Source: DASQMT01 sp963835735
GTDB lineage: Bacteria; Actinomycetota; Thermoleophilia; Solirubrobacterales; Solirubrobacteraceae
Length of the DNA stretch: 64,000 nucleotides
Assembly (NCBI GenBank): GCA_963835735.1
Contig: CAWIGP010000005.1
Location: 124,001-188,000, forward strand
Direction: 5' to 3'
The notes beneath the pieces are model-generated. The model saw nothing but the letters and a program-made list of their open reading frames with translations, was not told the DNA's origin and did no database searches. The position numbers and the translations under genes were made by a program. Shown one piece after another: positions 14,875-22,759 of this stretch (position 1 is its first letter; each line of letters begins with the position of its first letter).

Positions 14875-17601
14875 CTAACGGCGGGCTTTCCGGGCGCGCT
14901 TGGCGCTCTTCTTGCCCTTCGTGGCCTTGAGAGCCATGGTGCTGGGGCCCGCGGTCGATCCGGCCGTGGTCGAACCCGTGTTCGAGTTCACCGCGTTCTG
15001 ATCGGCGTCCGCGTCGGAGTCGGCCCACTGTCCGGTCCAGGAGTCCTGCAAGAGCTCCTGAGCCTGACCCGAGCCGCCGCAGCCCGCGAAGCAGTCATCG
15101 CTGCTGTCTTGGAACTGCTCCGTTTCCTGGCTCGTCTCGGCGTCGTTCGTCGCCGACGAGTCGGCCGAGTTGTCCAGGGTCTGCGTGGCTTCACTGTCGC
15201 CACCGTCGGCGAACACACCAGCAACCGTCACCGGCACGTTGGCGTTCACCGCGTTCTGATCGGCGTCCGCCTCCGAGTAGGCGTCCTGCTCGGTGGCAGC
15301 GTACTGCTCGAGCAACTGCGCCTGACCGGAGCCGCCGCACCCGGCGAAGCAGTCATCGCTGCTCTCCTGGGTCTGGTCGCCATCCTGGTTGGTCTCGGCG
15401 TAGTTCGACGCCGACGAATCGGCCTCGTTGCTCAGGTACTGCGTGGCTGAGCTGTCGCCCGCCTCCACGAACACGCCGGCCACTGCGACCGGTGCGTTTG
15501 TGTTGACGGCGTTCTGCTCGGCGTCCGCCGACGAATCGGCGTACTGCTCGGTCTCGGCGAACTGACCGAGCGACTGTGCCTGACCAGAGCCGCCACAGCC
15601 GGCAAAGCAGCTGTCGCTGCTCGACTGGGACTGCGAGGCGTCCTGATCCGTAGAGGCGTCGTTCGAGGCGTCGGACGAAGCCGAGTTGTCCGCCGTCTGA
15701 TCGGCGGAGCTGTCGCCGCTCTCGACACCCACACCGGCAACCGACACCGGCGTGTTGGCGTTCACCGCGTTCTGATCGGCGTCCGCCTCCGAGTAGGCCT
15801 CCTGGCCCGTGAAAGAGCCCTGCTCGAGCTCCTGGACCTGGCCAGAGCCGCCACAGCCGGCGAAGCAGCTGTCGCTGCTCTCCTGGGTCTGCTCTGCGTT
15901 CTGGTTGGTCTCGGCGTCGTTCGACGCCGAGGAGTCGGCCGAGTTGGAGCCGCCCAGGTCCTGCGTGGCGGAGCTGTCACCCTCCTCCACGAACACGCCG
16001 GCCTCGGAGACCGGAGCATTGGTGTTGACGCCGTTCTGCCAAGCATCCGCCGACGAATCGGCGACCTGCTCGGTCTCGGCGAACTGACCCAGGGCCTGTG
16101 CCTGACCGGAACCGCCACAGCCGAAGTCGCAGCTCGACTCGCTGCTCTGCGACTGGTGCGCCTGCTGTCCCGTCGAGGCCTCGTTCGTTGCCTCGGACTC
16201 AGCCGAGTTGTCCAGCGTCTGATCGGCGGAGCTGTCGCCACCATCGACAGAGTCGCCGGCGACCGACACCGGGACGTTGGCGTTGACGCCGTTCTGCCAG
16301 GCGTCCGCCTTCGAGTAAGCCTCCTGATCGGTATCGGAGTCCTGCTCGAGGAGCTGAGCCTGCCCGCTGCCACCGCAGCCGGCTCCACAACTGGAGTCGG
16401 CAGTCTGGTCCTGGCCGGCATCCTGGGCCGTCTCAGCGTAATTCGACGCATCCGACGTAGCTGAGTTGTACGCCGTCTGCGTCGCCGAGCTATCGCCACC
16501 GTAGACGTCGCCGCCGGCTATCGCCACCGGCACATTGGCATTCACGCCGTTCTGGTGGGCCTTCGCTTTCGAGTCCGCGTACTGCTCGGTCTCGGAGCGC
16601 TGCTCGAGTTCCTGCGCCTGACCGGAGCCGCCGCAGCCGAAGTCACAGCTCGATGAGCTTTCCTGCGACTGGGAAGCCTCCTGCTGGGTCGAGGCGTCGT
16701 TGGACGCATTCGACTCGGCGGAGTTGGTCAGGTCCTGCGAGGCGGAGCTGTCTCCTTCGTAGACGTCGCCACCGGCGATCGACACCGGCACGTTGGCGTT
16801 GACGCCGTTCTGATGCGCCTTCGCCTTCGACTTGGCTTGCTGCTTGGTCTCGGAGTCCTGGCTGAGGTACTGCGCCTGGCCGGAGCCGCCACAGCCGACT
16901 TCGCAGCTCGACTCGCTGCTCTGCGACTGGGAGCCCTCCTGCCGCGTCGAGGCATCGTTGGACGCCTCCGAGTCGGCGGAGTTGGACAGGTCCTGATCAG
17001 CCGAGCTGGACCCACCGGTGACACTGCCACCGGCGATCGAAACCGGCACGTTGGCGTTCACGCCATTCTGCTTCGCTTTCGCCTTCGATTCGGCTTCCTG
17101 GTCCGTCTTCGAGCTCTGCTCCAGCTCCTGAGCCTGGCCGGAACCGCCGCAGCCGGCGACGCAGCTTGAGCTGCTCGTCTGACTCTGCGTCGTGTTCTGG
17201 TTGGTCGTGGCGTTGTTGGACGCCGACGACGAGGCCGTGTTGTTCAGGTTCTGGTTCGCGGAGCTCGAGCCAACCGACACGCCGTTACCGCTGACCGTCA
17301 CCGGCACGTTGGCGTTGACCGCGTTCTGGTCGGCCTTGGCCGACGAGTTCGCGGACTGGTTGGTGGTCGAGGACTGCGTGAGACCTTGCGCCTGACCCGA
17401 GCCGCCGCAGCCCGCCGTACACGACGTGCCGCTCGACTGGGCCTGGCCCGCCCCTTGATCCGTGGTACTTCCGTTGGAGGCCTGGGAGTCGCCGGCGTTG
17501 CCTGCCGATTGATCGGCGGAGCTCTGCGCGAACGCAGGGCCCGCAGATCCCGCGACCAGCAACACGACGCTGATACCCAGAATGATGAGCCGTGGCTTCA
17601 T
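14875..17601 (-). CDS. Secreted repeat protein A: ten ~86-residue Cys-Gly-Gly/Gln repeats
   Basis: A 908-residue exported protein. ATG 17601 is preceded by AAAGGAGGAGG seven bases upstream and gives a clean signal peptide ending AFA-QSS (residue 25). From residue 61 ten units follow, each opening with CxxGCGGSGQAQxLxQ and containing QNAVNANVPV or QNGVNANVPV, a GDSSAxQ segment and SASNDAxTxQ. Composition is Ser/Asn/Gln/Ala/Asp with few large residues. The last unit ends in a basic tail (KKSAKRARKARR). The regular Q/N spacing recalls curlin-like beta-solenoids, but I cannot assign a family. The paired cysteines suggest disulfide cross-links outside the cell. Confidence 0.85.
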   Translation of the reverse strand: MKPRLIILGISVVLLVAGSAGPAFAQSSADQSAGNAGDSQASNGSTTDQGAGQAQSSGTSCTAGCGGSGQAQGLTQSSTTNQSANSSAKADQNAVNANVPVTVSGNGVSVGSSSANQNLNNTASSSASNNATTNQNTTQSQTSSSSCVAGCGGSGQAQELEQSSKTDQEAESKAKAKQNGVNANVPVSIAGGSVTGGSSSADQDLSNSADSEASNDASTRQEGSQSQSSESSCEVGCGGSGQAQYLSQDSETKQQAKSKAKAHQNGVNANVPVSIAGGDVYEGDSSASQDLTNSAESNASNDASTQQEASQSQESSSSCDFGCGGSGQAQELEQRSETEQYADSKAKAHQNGVNANVPVAIAGGDVYGGDSSATQTAYNSATSDASNYAETAQDAGQDQTADSSCGAGCGGSGQAQLLEQDSDTDQEAYSKADAWQNGVNANVPVSVAGDSVDGGDSSADQTLDNSAESEATNEASTGQQAHQSQSSESSCDFGCGGSGQAQALGQFAETEQVADSSADAWQNGVNTNAPVSEAGVFVEEGDSSATQDLGGSNSADSSASNDAETNQNAEQTQESSDSCFAGCGGSGQVQELEQGSFTGQEAYSEADADQNAVNANTPVSVAGVGVESGDSSADQTADNSASSDASNDASTDQDASQSQSSSDSCFAGCGGSGQAQSLGQFAETEQYADSSADAEQNAVNTNAPVAVAGVFVEAGDSSATQYLSNEADSSASNYAETNQDGDQTQESSDDCFAGCGGSGQAQLLEQYAATEQDAYSEADADQNAVNANVPVTVAGVFADGGDSEATQTLDNSADSSATNDAETSQETEQFQDSSDDCFAGCGGSGQAQELLQDSWTGQWADSDADADQNAVNSNTGSTTAGSTAGPSTMALKATKGKKSAKRARKARR
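14911..17421 (-). repeat. Protein-level tandem repeats of protein A (10 copies, ~258 bp each)
   Basis: The opening motif CxxGCGGSGQ occurs ten times: variants CTAGC, CVAGC, CEVGC, CDFGC, CGAGC, CDFGC and then CFAGC four times. The first two cysteine pairs are at residues 61/65 and 147/151, an 86-residue period. Copies 2-6 favour charged Lys/Glu residues and copies 7-10 favour Asp/aromatics, so the copies are diverged, not recent duplicates. Confidence 0.9.
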
Positions 17602-17914
17602 CTGGTTGGCCTCCTCCTTTCGAATCCGGGTTTGCACCTGTAGCGGGCACTGTGCGCGCCCGCCGGACGGGGGGATCCGCGCCCGGCTTATCGAAAGACG
17701 AAGCGATCTCGCAGAGGCGGCGGATACCGATTCCGACGACCTCAGTCGCTTCAGATGGCTCGTTCACAACCGTTCCGTGGTGGTGGCCGCGGGGTTAGAC
17801 GGCATGACGATGCGATCAAGCCATAAGACGACTGTGCGCAGCGCCTGATTCCTGCTGCAACCCCGCCGCGGAATTACGCAGGCGACCTTTGCGTAAAGGG
17901 GTGCGTTCGGGGAC
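17602..17914. promoter_or_regulatory. Intergenic region upstream of repeat protein A
   Basis: This 313-base region separates the recombinase-like gene from repeat protein A; both are on the minus strand. It is visibly less GC-rich than its surroundings. It contains the ribosome-binding site of protein A, an inverted repeat at 17874-17896, and a weak promoter-like pair on the minus strand: TTGATC (17819-17814), 16 bases, TAACCC (17797-17792). No convincing small gene, riboswitch or terminator was found. The leader between that weak promoter and the ATG would be about 185 bases, long enough to hold further control signals. Confidence 0.45.
17874..17896. promoter_or_regulatory. Perfect inverted repeat TTACGCA-N9-TGCGTAA, possible operator
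   Basis: Seven-base arms at 17874-17880 and 17890-17896 pair exactly, with centres 16 bases apart, about one and a half helix turns. The site is AT-richer than its surroundings and lies 18 bases beyond the stop of the recombinase-like gene and upstream of the repeat-protein gene. It suits a dimeric DNA-binding protein. No partner protein is identified. Confidence 0.4.
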
Positions 17915-19164
17915 CTACTGCGGCGGCGCGGGCCGGTCGATGTTCGGCAGGTCCTCGAACTTCTTCGGCCTCGAACGCCGTTTGTAGCCGGCCGCCGTCT
18001 GAACGCTCGAGGGGCGCCACTCGGCACCTCCGCGCTGCGTTGGGACGCCCTCCGCGTTCAGCTTGTCGGCGATCGCCTGCAGCGTCATCCCGTCGGCGCG
18101 CATCTTCGCGATCCGCTCCCGGATCTCGCTCCAGTCGGGCCCGCCGTCGCTGCCGGCGGAGTGCCGCTTCGCGCGCGCGGCGGCGAGCCCGCTGCGGGTG
18201 CGCTCCGAGAGCCGCTCGTGCTCCCACCTGGCCACCGAGGCGAGCGCGCGCGCCGTGACGTGACCGCCCGGGCTCGCCGTGTCGAGCTCGATGTCGACGG
18301 CGACGAGCCGTACGTGGTTCCGTTCGAGCCATTGGACGATCGTGCCGAGCTCGGACACGGAGCGGCTGAGCTTGTCGAGCGCGCTCACGACCACGCAGGT
18401 CGCGTCGCCGGCGGCGATCCGCTCGATCACGTACGACAGGCCCGCGCGGTCCAGCGCTCCGCCGGTCTTGGGCTCGCGCTCGCGCACCACCTCCACGATT
18501 TCCATGCCAAGCCGCTTGGCGTCGCGCTCGATCGCACGCTTCTGCTCGTCCAGGCCTTCGGCGCCGCCTTCCGGAGGCACGCTCGCGTAGCCGAGCGCCT
18601 GGACCAGCACGCGCGGCTCCGGCGGCTGCGCGACCGGTTCCGGCGGCTCCTGCGGCTCGGCCGCTCGGCCACGGCCGGTCCCGGCTCGGCGGGCGCCGGC
18701 TCCGGCGGCTCCTCGACGGCGACGGGCTCCTCCGCAGGCTCCGCCTCGACCGTCGGCGGCGGCGGCTCCCCCCCGACCGCCAGCCGGCCGCTCGGGGTCG
18801 CGGTGTCGAGCCCGACGTCGAGCGCGATCAGCCGGGCGCGGCCGCGCTCGAGCCGCTGGACCACGTCCGCCAGCTCACCGACCTCCCGGCTGAGCCGCTC
18901 GAGGTCGCTGACGATCAGACATGACGCGTCGCCGGCGTCGATCCGCATCAGCGCCTGGGCGAGCCCGGGCCGGGCGGCTTCGCCGGCGCGCTCGTGATCG
19001 CGCACGAGTGAGACGAGGTTGAGCCCGAGCTGCTCACAGCCGGCCTCGATCCCGGCGACCTGGGCGTCTACCTCGGGGCTGTCGAGCGCCGTGCCGCCCG
19101 GCACGCTGGCGTAGCCGAGCGTGCGCATTCCGCTCCGCCGGGCCGAGCTGGTGCCTGCCGTCAT
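17915..19164 (-). CDS. Double serine-recombinase-like protein without catalytic serines, one frameshift
   Basis: ATG 19164 follows AGGAG by six bases. The first resolvase-fold domain (to about 18,760) and a Pro/Glu-rich linker are in one frame; the second domain continues in another frame from about 18,660, where one missing G restores continuity. Both domains begin GYASVP where active enzymes have YARVS: the arginine is serine and the nucleophilic serine is proline. DLERLSRE and ALDKLSRS keep parts of the second active-site helix. The second domain is followed by an E-helix-like segment and a helix-turn-helix (MTLQAIADKLNAEGVPTQRGG). It probably binds DNA without recombining it. It lies downstream of the TOBE gene. 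Confidence 0.75.
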
Positions 19165-19201
19165 GTCCTGCTCCTTCTGCGGGGGGCTTTCGGGCGCGAG
19201 C

Positions 19202-19606
19202 CTAACGCCGCCGGGCGCCGCCGTCACCCCGCTCGACCATCACCGACGTCGCCTTCACCGCCGCCGTCGCGGGCACGCCCGGAGCCAGGCCGAGCTCCTC
19301 GACGGCGTCGCGCGTGACCGCGGCCGTGACGAGGAACGGGCCGGCCTCGATCTCCACGAGCGCCATCACCCCGTCGGCCTCGACCGAGCGCACGACGCCC
19401 GGGAAGCGGTTGCGGGCGGAGAGCCGGTCGCCCGCCGCATGCCGCCGCGGCCGGCCGCTCAGGCGCGCGACCTCGGTCTCCGGCACGCGCCTGCGGTTGC
19501 GCTCGTCGCGGACCGTGCGCAGCTTGCCCGCGCGGTCCCAGCGGCGCAGCGTGTCGGCGCTCACGCCGATCGCCTGCGCAGCCTCGCCGAGGGACAGGTC
19601 GCTCAT
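19202..19606 (-). CDS. HTH (MerR/excisionase-like) plus TOBE-domain protein, probable molybdate-linked regulator
   Basis: A 134-residue protein. Residues 1-45 form a MerR/excisionase winged helix (LSLGEAAQAIGVSADTLRRWDRAGKLRTVRDERNRRRVPE in outline). Residues about 63-130 form a TOBE domain: RNRFPGVVRSVEADGVMALVEIEAGP and VTRDAVEELGLAPG match the molybdate-binding Mop fold. Such HTH-TOBE proteins usually sense molybdate or store it. ATG 19606 overlaps the ACC deaminase stop by four bases; the recombinase-like gene starts 37 bases after its stop. Its placement opposite moaC-moaA-moeA supports molybdenum-linked control. Confidence 0.85.
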   Translation of the reverse strand: MSDLSLGEAAQAIGVSADTLRRWDRAGKLRTVRDERNRRRVPETEVARLSGRPRRHAAGDRLSARNRFPGVVRSVEADGVMALVEIEAGPFLVTAAVTRDAVEELGLAPGVPATAAVKATSVMVERGDGGARRR

Positions 19607-20622
19607 GCGCGCGTCTCCAGGAACAGCGAGCCGTACGCGCTCAGCGCCGGCTGGCCGCCCAGATGCGCGTAAAGCACATTCGCGTCGCGGTCGATCTCGC
19701 CGCGCGCGACGAGGTCGATCAGTCCCGCCATCGACTTCCCCTCGTAGACCGGGTCGGTGATCATCCCCTCGAGCCGCCCGGCGAGTCGGATCGCGTCGAG
19801 CGTCCGCTCATCGGGGATGCCGTAGGTGCCGGCGTGGTAGCGGTCGTCGAGCACGATCTCGTCGTCGCGCAACTCGCGGCCGACCTCGATCAGCCCCGCG
19901 GTCGCGCGCGCGATGCGCGCGACCTGGTCGCGCGTCTCGGCCGGCTTGGCGGAGCCGTCGATGCCGATGATCCGGCGCTCGCCCTCCAGCCCCGCGAAGC
20001 CGGCGATCATGCCCGCCTGGGTGCTGCCGGTGACCGAGCAGACGACGATCGTGTCGAAGAAGACTCCGAGCTCGCGCTCCTGCTCGGCCACCTCGACCGC
20101 CCAGCCCGCGAACCCGAGTCCGCCGAGCCGGTGGTCGGACGCGCCCGCCGGGATCGGGTACGGCTTGCCGCCGCGCTCGCCGACGTCGGCGAGCGCCTGC
20201 TCCCAGCTCTCCTTGAAGCCGATCCCGAAGCCGGCGCTGACCAGCCGCACGTCCGCCCCCATGATGCGGCTGAGCTGGATGTTGCCGACGCGGTCGTAGA
20301 CCACGTCGGGCCAGTCGACCCAGCTCTCCTGCACGAGCACGCAGGCCATGCCCATGCGGGCCGCGACCGCTGCGACCTGGCGGGTGTGGTTGGACTGCAC
20401 GCCGCCGATCGACACGAGCGTGTCGCAGCCCTGAGCGAGCGCGTCGGCCACGAGGTACTCGAGCTTGCGCGTCTTGTTGCCGCCGTACGCCAGGCCGCTG
20501 TTGCAGTCCTCGCGCTTGGCCCACAGAGTCGCTCCGCCGAGGTGCGCGGTCAGCCGATCGAGCCGATGCACGGGCGACGGGCCGAACAGCAGCGGCTGGC
20601 GCGGGAACGCGTCGAGGTTCAT
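19603..20622 (-). CDS. acdS: 1-aminocyclopropane-1-carboxylate deaminase
   Basis: A 339-residue PLP enzyme, the usual length. The Schiff-base lysine is K50 in YGGNKTRKLEY; S77 lies in GGVQSNHTRQ. The residues that separate true ACC deaminases from D-cysteine desulfhydrases are present: E294 in PVYEGKS and L321 in YAHLGG (E295 and L322 in Pseudomonas numbering). It converts ACC, the plant ethylene precursor, to 2-oxobutyrate and ammonia in the cytoplasm. That suggests contact with plants or soil ACC. It is unusual to find it between moaX (ATGA overlap upstream) and a TOBE regulator (ATGA overlap downstream). Confidence 0.93.
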   Translation of the reverse strand: MNLDAFPRQPLLFGPSPVHRLDRLTAHLGGATLWAKREDCNSGLAYGGNKTRKLEYLVADALAQGCDTLVSIGGVQSNHTRQVAAVAARMGMACVLVQESWVDWPDVVYDRVGNIQLSRIMGADVRLVSAGFGIGFKESWEQALADVGERGGKPYPIPAGASDHRLGGLGFAGWAVEVAEQERELGVFFDTIVVCSVTGSTQAGMIAGFAGLEGERRIIGIDGSAKPAETRDQVARIARATAGLIEVGRELRDDEIVLDDRYHAGTYGIPDERTLDAIRLAGRLEGMITDPVYEGKSMAGLIDLVARGEIDRDANVLYAHLGGQPALSAYGSLFLETRA

Positions 20623-21260
20623 GCGACCGGCGGGAGCGTACCCTCGACGCGGCGGCGGTCGGCCCCGTCGACTTCGACCTTCCAGATCGGCGCCTCCGCC
20701 TTGACGCGATCGATCACCGCGCGCGCGCCCGCGAACGCCTCGCCGCGGTGCGGCGCGCTGGCCGCCACGATCACGCTCGGCTCGCCGCGCGGCACGGTGC
20801 CGGTGCGGTGCTCGACCGCGACCGCGCACAGCCCGTGCCGGTCGGCCTCCGCCGCCGCGATCGCCGTCAGCTTCGGCTCCGCCATCTCCACGTATGCCTC
20901 GTAGTCGAGCTCCCCCACCTCGCGCGTGACGCCCTCGAACAGCACGACCGCGCCGGCGCGCGGGTCGCGCACGGCGGCCGAGAGCGCCGCGACGTCGAGC
21001 GGCTCGCCGGTCACGCGGATGCGCCGCACGGTCCCGTCGCCGCCGCTGACCGGCGGGACCAGCGCGACCTCGTCGCCGGGCGCGATGCGCGCCGCCGCGT
21101 CCGCGTACTCGCGGTTGATCGCGGCCACGCACGAGCGCGGCGCCAGCTCCAGCGCGGCGAGCAGGTCGGCGACGGTCGCGCCGTCGGGCAGCTCCACGTC
21201 CACGTGCGAGGACCCCGCGCGCTCGCGCAGTCCGGCGAACAGGCGGACCGAGACGACCAT
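20619..21260 (-). CDS. moaX: Molybdopterin synthase, MoaD-MoaE fusion (MoaX-like)
   Basis: A 213-residue fusion. Residues 1-74 are MoaD (ubiquitin-like), ending PPVSGG; residues about 78-213 are MoaE, with GAVVLFEGVTREV, the HRTGTVPRGE and HRGEAF elements and the catalytic KAEAPIWKVE near the end. MoaD must expose a C-terminal Gly-Gly to carry the thiocarboxylate, but here the pair (G73-G74) is internal. In mycobacterial MoaX the fusion is cleaved at that point; the same is inferred here. It makes molybdopterin from cyclic pyranopterin. ATG 21260 lies 22 bases from the divergent moaC start, implying a shared control region. Confidence 0.93.
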   Translation of the reverse strand: MVVSVRLFAGLRERAGSSHVDVELPDGATVADLLAALELAPRSCVAAINREYADAAARIAPGDEVALVPPVSGGDGTVRRIRVTGEPLDVAALSAAVRDPRAGAVVLFEGVTREVGELDYEAYVEMAEPKLTAIAAAEADRHGLCAVAVEHRTGTVPRGEPSVIVAASAPHRGEAFAGARAVIDRVKAEAPIWKVEVDGADRRRVEGTLPPVA

Positions 21261-21282
21261 GCCCGCAGAGTACGCTGTGGCC

Positions 21283-21756
21283 ATGGCGGAGCTGACCCAC
21301 CTCGACGCCGCCGGCACCGCGCGCATGGTCGACGTGAGCGCCAAGCAGGCCACCGAGCGCTACGCCCGCGCCCGCGCCGTCGTGCGCATGTCACCCGCCG
21401 CCGCGGCGCGCGTGCAGCGCGGCGACAACCCGAAGGGCGACGTCGCCGCGGTGGCGCGGATCGCCGCGATCCAGGCCGCCAAGCGCACCGACGAGCTGAT
21501 CCCGCTGGCGCACTCGCTCCCGCTCACGCACGTCGACCCGGAGATCGACATCGACGCGGACGAGGGCACGGTGACGATCGTCTCCGTCGCCCGCTGCGCC
21601 GAGCGCACGGGCGTGGAGATGGAGGCGATGGTCGCCTGCAGCGTGGCCGCGCTGACCGTGTACGACATGGTCAAGGGGATCGAGCCGGGTGTGGTGATCG
21701 AGCGCGTCGAGCTGCTCGACAAGACCGGCGGCAAGTCCGACTTCCACCGCGCATGA
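21283..21756 (+). CDS. moaC: Cyclic pyranopterin monophosphate synthase MoaC
   Basis: A 157-residue protein of normal length starting MAELTHLDAAGTARMVDVS, the family's standard opening. It has the conserved GDNPKGDV, ARIAAIQAAKRT, IPLAHSLPL and YDMVKG segments with the substrate-binding lysines and the KTGGKSDF end. It converts the MoaA product to cyclic pyranopterin monophosphate. An in-frame ATG at 21259 would add eight residues but overlaps the divergent moaX start codon; 21283 matches the family start. The stop overlaps moaA by ATGA. Confidence 0.95.
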   Translation: MAELTHLDAAGTARMVDVSAKQATERYARARAVVRMSPAAAARVQRGDNPKGDVAAVARIAAIQAAKRTDELIPLAHSLPLTHVDPEIDIDADEGTVTIVSVARCAERTGVEMEAMVACSVAALTVYDMVKGIEPGVVIERVELLDKTGGKSDFHRA

Positions 21757-22757
21757 GGACCACCGCGCGAGAGCCGCTCGTCGACGGCCACCGGCGCCCG
21801 ATCGGCGACGTGCGCATCTCGGTCACCGACCGGTGCAACTTCCGCTGCACGTACTGCATGCCGGCCGAAGGGCTGCCGTGGCTCAAGCGCGAGGCGCTGC
21901 TCACCTACGAGGAGATCGCGCGGCTCGTGCGGATCCTGTCCGAGATGGGCGTCCACGACGTCCGCCTGACCGGCGGCGAGCCGCTCGTGCGCAAGGAGCT
22001 GTGGCGGCTCGTCGAGGCGCTCGCCGCGATCCCCGGCGTCCACGACCTCTCGCTGACCACCAACGGCTACCTGCTCGAGGCGCAGGTCGCCGACCTCGTC
22101 GCCGCCGGGCTGCGGCGCGTGAACGTGTCGCTCGACGCGCTCGCCGCCGACCGGTTCTTCCAGCTCACGCGGCGCGACTCGCTCGACCGGGTGCTGGCCG
22201 GGCTGAAGGCAGCGCAGGCGCACCCCGAGCTGCGCCCGATCAAGGTCAACGCGGTCGCGCTGCGCGGGTTCACCGAGGACGAGGTGCTGCGCTTCGCGGA
22301 GTTCGCGCGCGCCGAGCCCTACGAGGTGCGCTTCATCGAGTTCATGCCGCTCGACGCCGACCACGAGTGGGACATGGACAAGGTCCTGCCGAGCGCCGAG
22401 ATCAAGGCGATCATCGAGACCGAGTACGAGCTCGTTCCCCTCGGGCGCGAGCGTCACGGGACCGCACGCCGCTACAAGTTCGCCGACGGCAAGGGTGAGA
22501 TCGGCTTCATCGCTCCCGTGACCGAGCCGTTCTGCGGCGACTGCAACCGCATCCGGCTGACGGCCGAGGGGATGCTCCGTACGTGCCTGTTCTCGATGAA
22601 CGAGACCGACCTGCGCGCGCCGCTGCGCGAGGGCGCGAGCGACGCGGAGGTCGAGGAGATCGTGCGCGACGCCGTCTGGCGCAAGGAGCTCAAGCACCAC
22701 GTCGGAGAGCCCGGGTTCATCCAGCCCGCTCGGTCGATGTCGCGGATCGGCGGCTAG
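21753..22757 (+). CDS. moaA: GTP 3',8-cyclase MoaA
   Basis: A 334-residue radical-SAM enzyme. The N-terminal 4Fe-4S motif is CNFRCTYC, the SAM-binding GGEP is in VRLTGGEPLV, and the C-terminal cluster cysteines are in FCGDCNRIRLTAEGMLRTC. The chain ends SRIGG with the terminal Gly-Gly known to be important in MoaA. It carries out the first step of molybdenum cofactor synthesis from GTP. It is coupled to moaC by an ATGA overlap and followed directly by moeA. Confidence 0.95.
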   Translation: MRTTAREPLVDGHRRPIGDVRISVTDRCNFRCTYCMPAEGLPWLKREALLTYEEIARLVRILSEMGVHDVRLTGGEPLVRKELWRLVEALAAIPGVHDLSLTTNGYLLEAQVADLVAAGLRRVNVSLDALAADRFFQLTRRDSLDRVLAGLKAAQAHPELRPIKVNAVALRGFTEDEVLRFAEFARAEPYEVRFIEFMPLDADHEWDMDKVLPSAEIKAIIETEYELVPLGRERHGTARRYKFADGKGEIGFIAPVTEPFCGDCNRIRLTAEGMLRTCLFSMNETDLRAPLREGASDAEVEEIVRDAVWRKELKHHVGEPGFIQPARSMSRIGG

Positions 22758-22759
22758 CA

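Noticed and set aside
17602..17660. Possible c-di-GMP-type riboswitch upstream of repeat protein A
   Set aside because: A few bases (gcgcacag, gcaaaccc) recall the motif, but the conserved core and a consistent three-way stem arrangement are not present.
17915..19606. Recombinase-fold gene and excisionase-like HTH as a prophage or integrative element
   Set aside because: The recombinase domains lack the catalytic serine, the HTH protein is a TOBE molybdate regulator, and there are no att-like direct repeats or phage genes around them.
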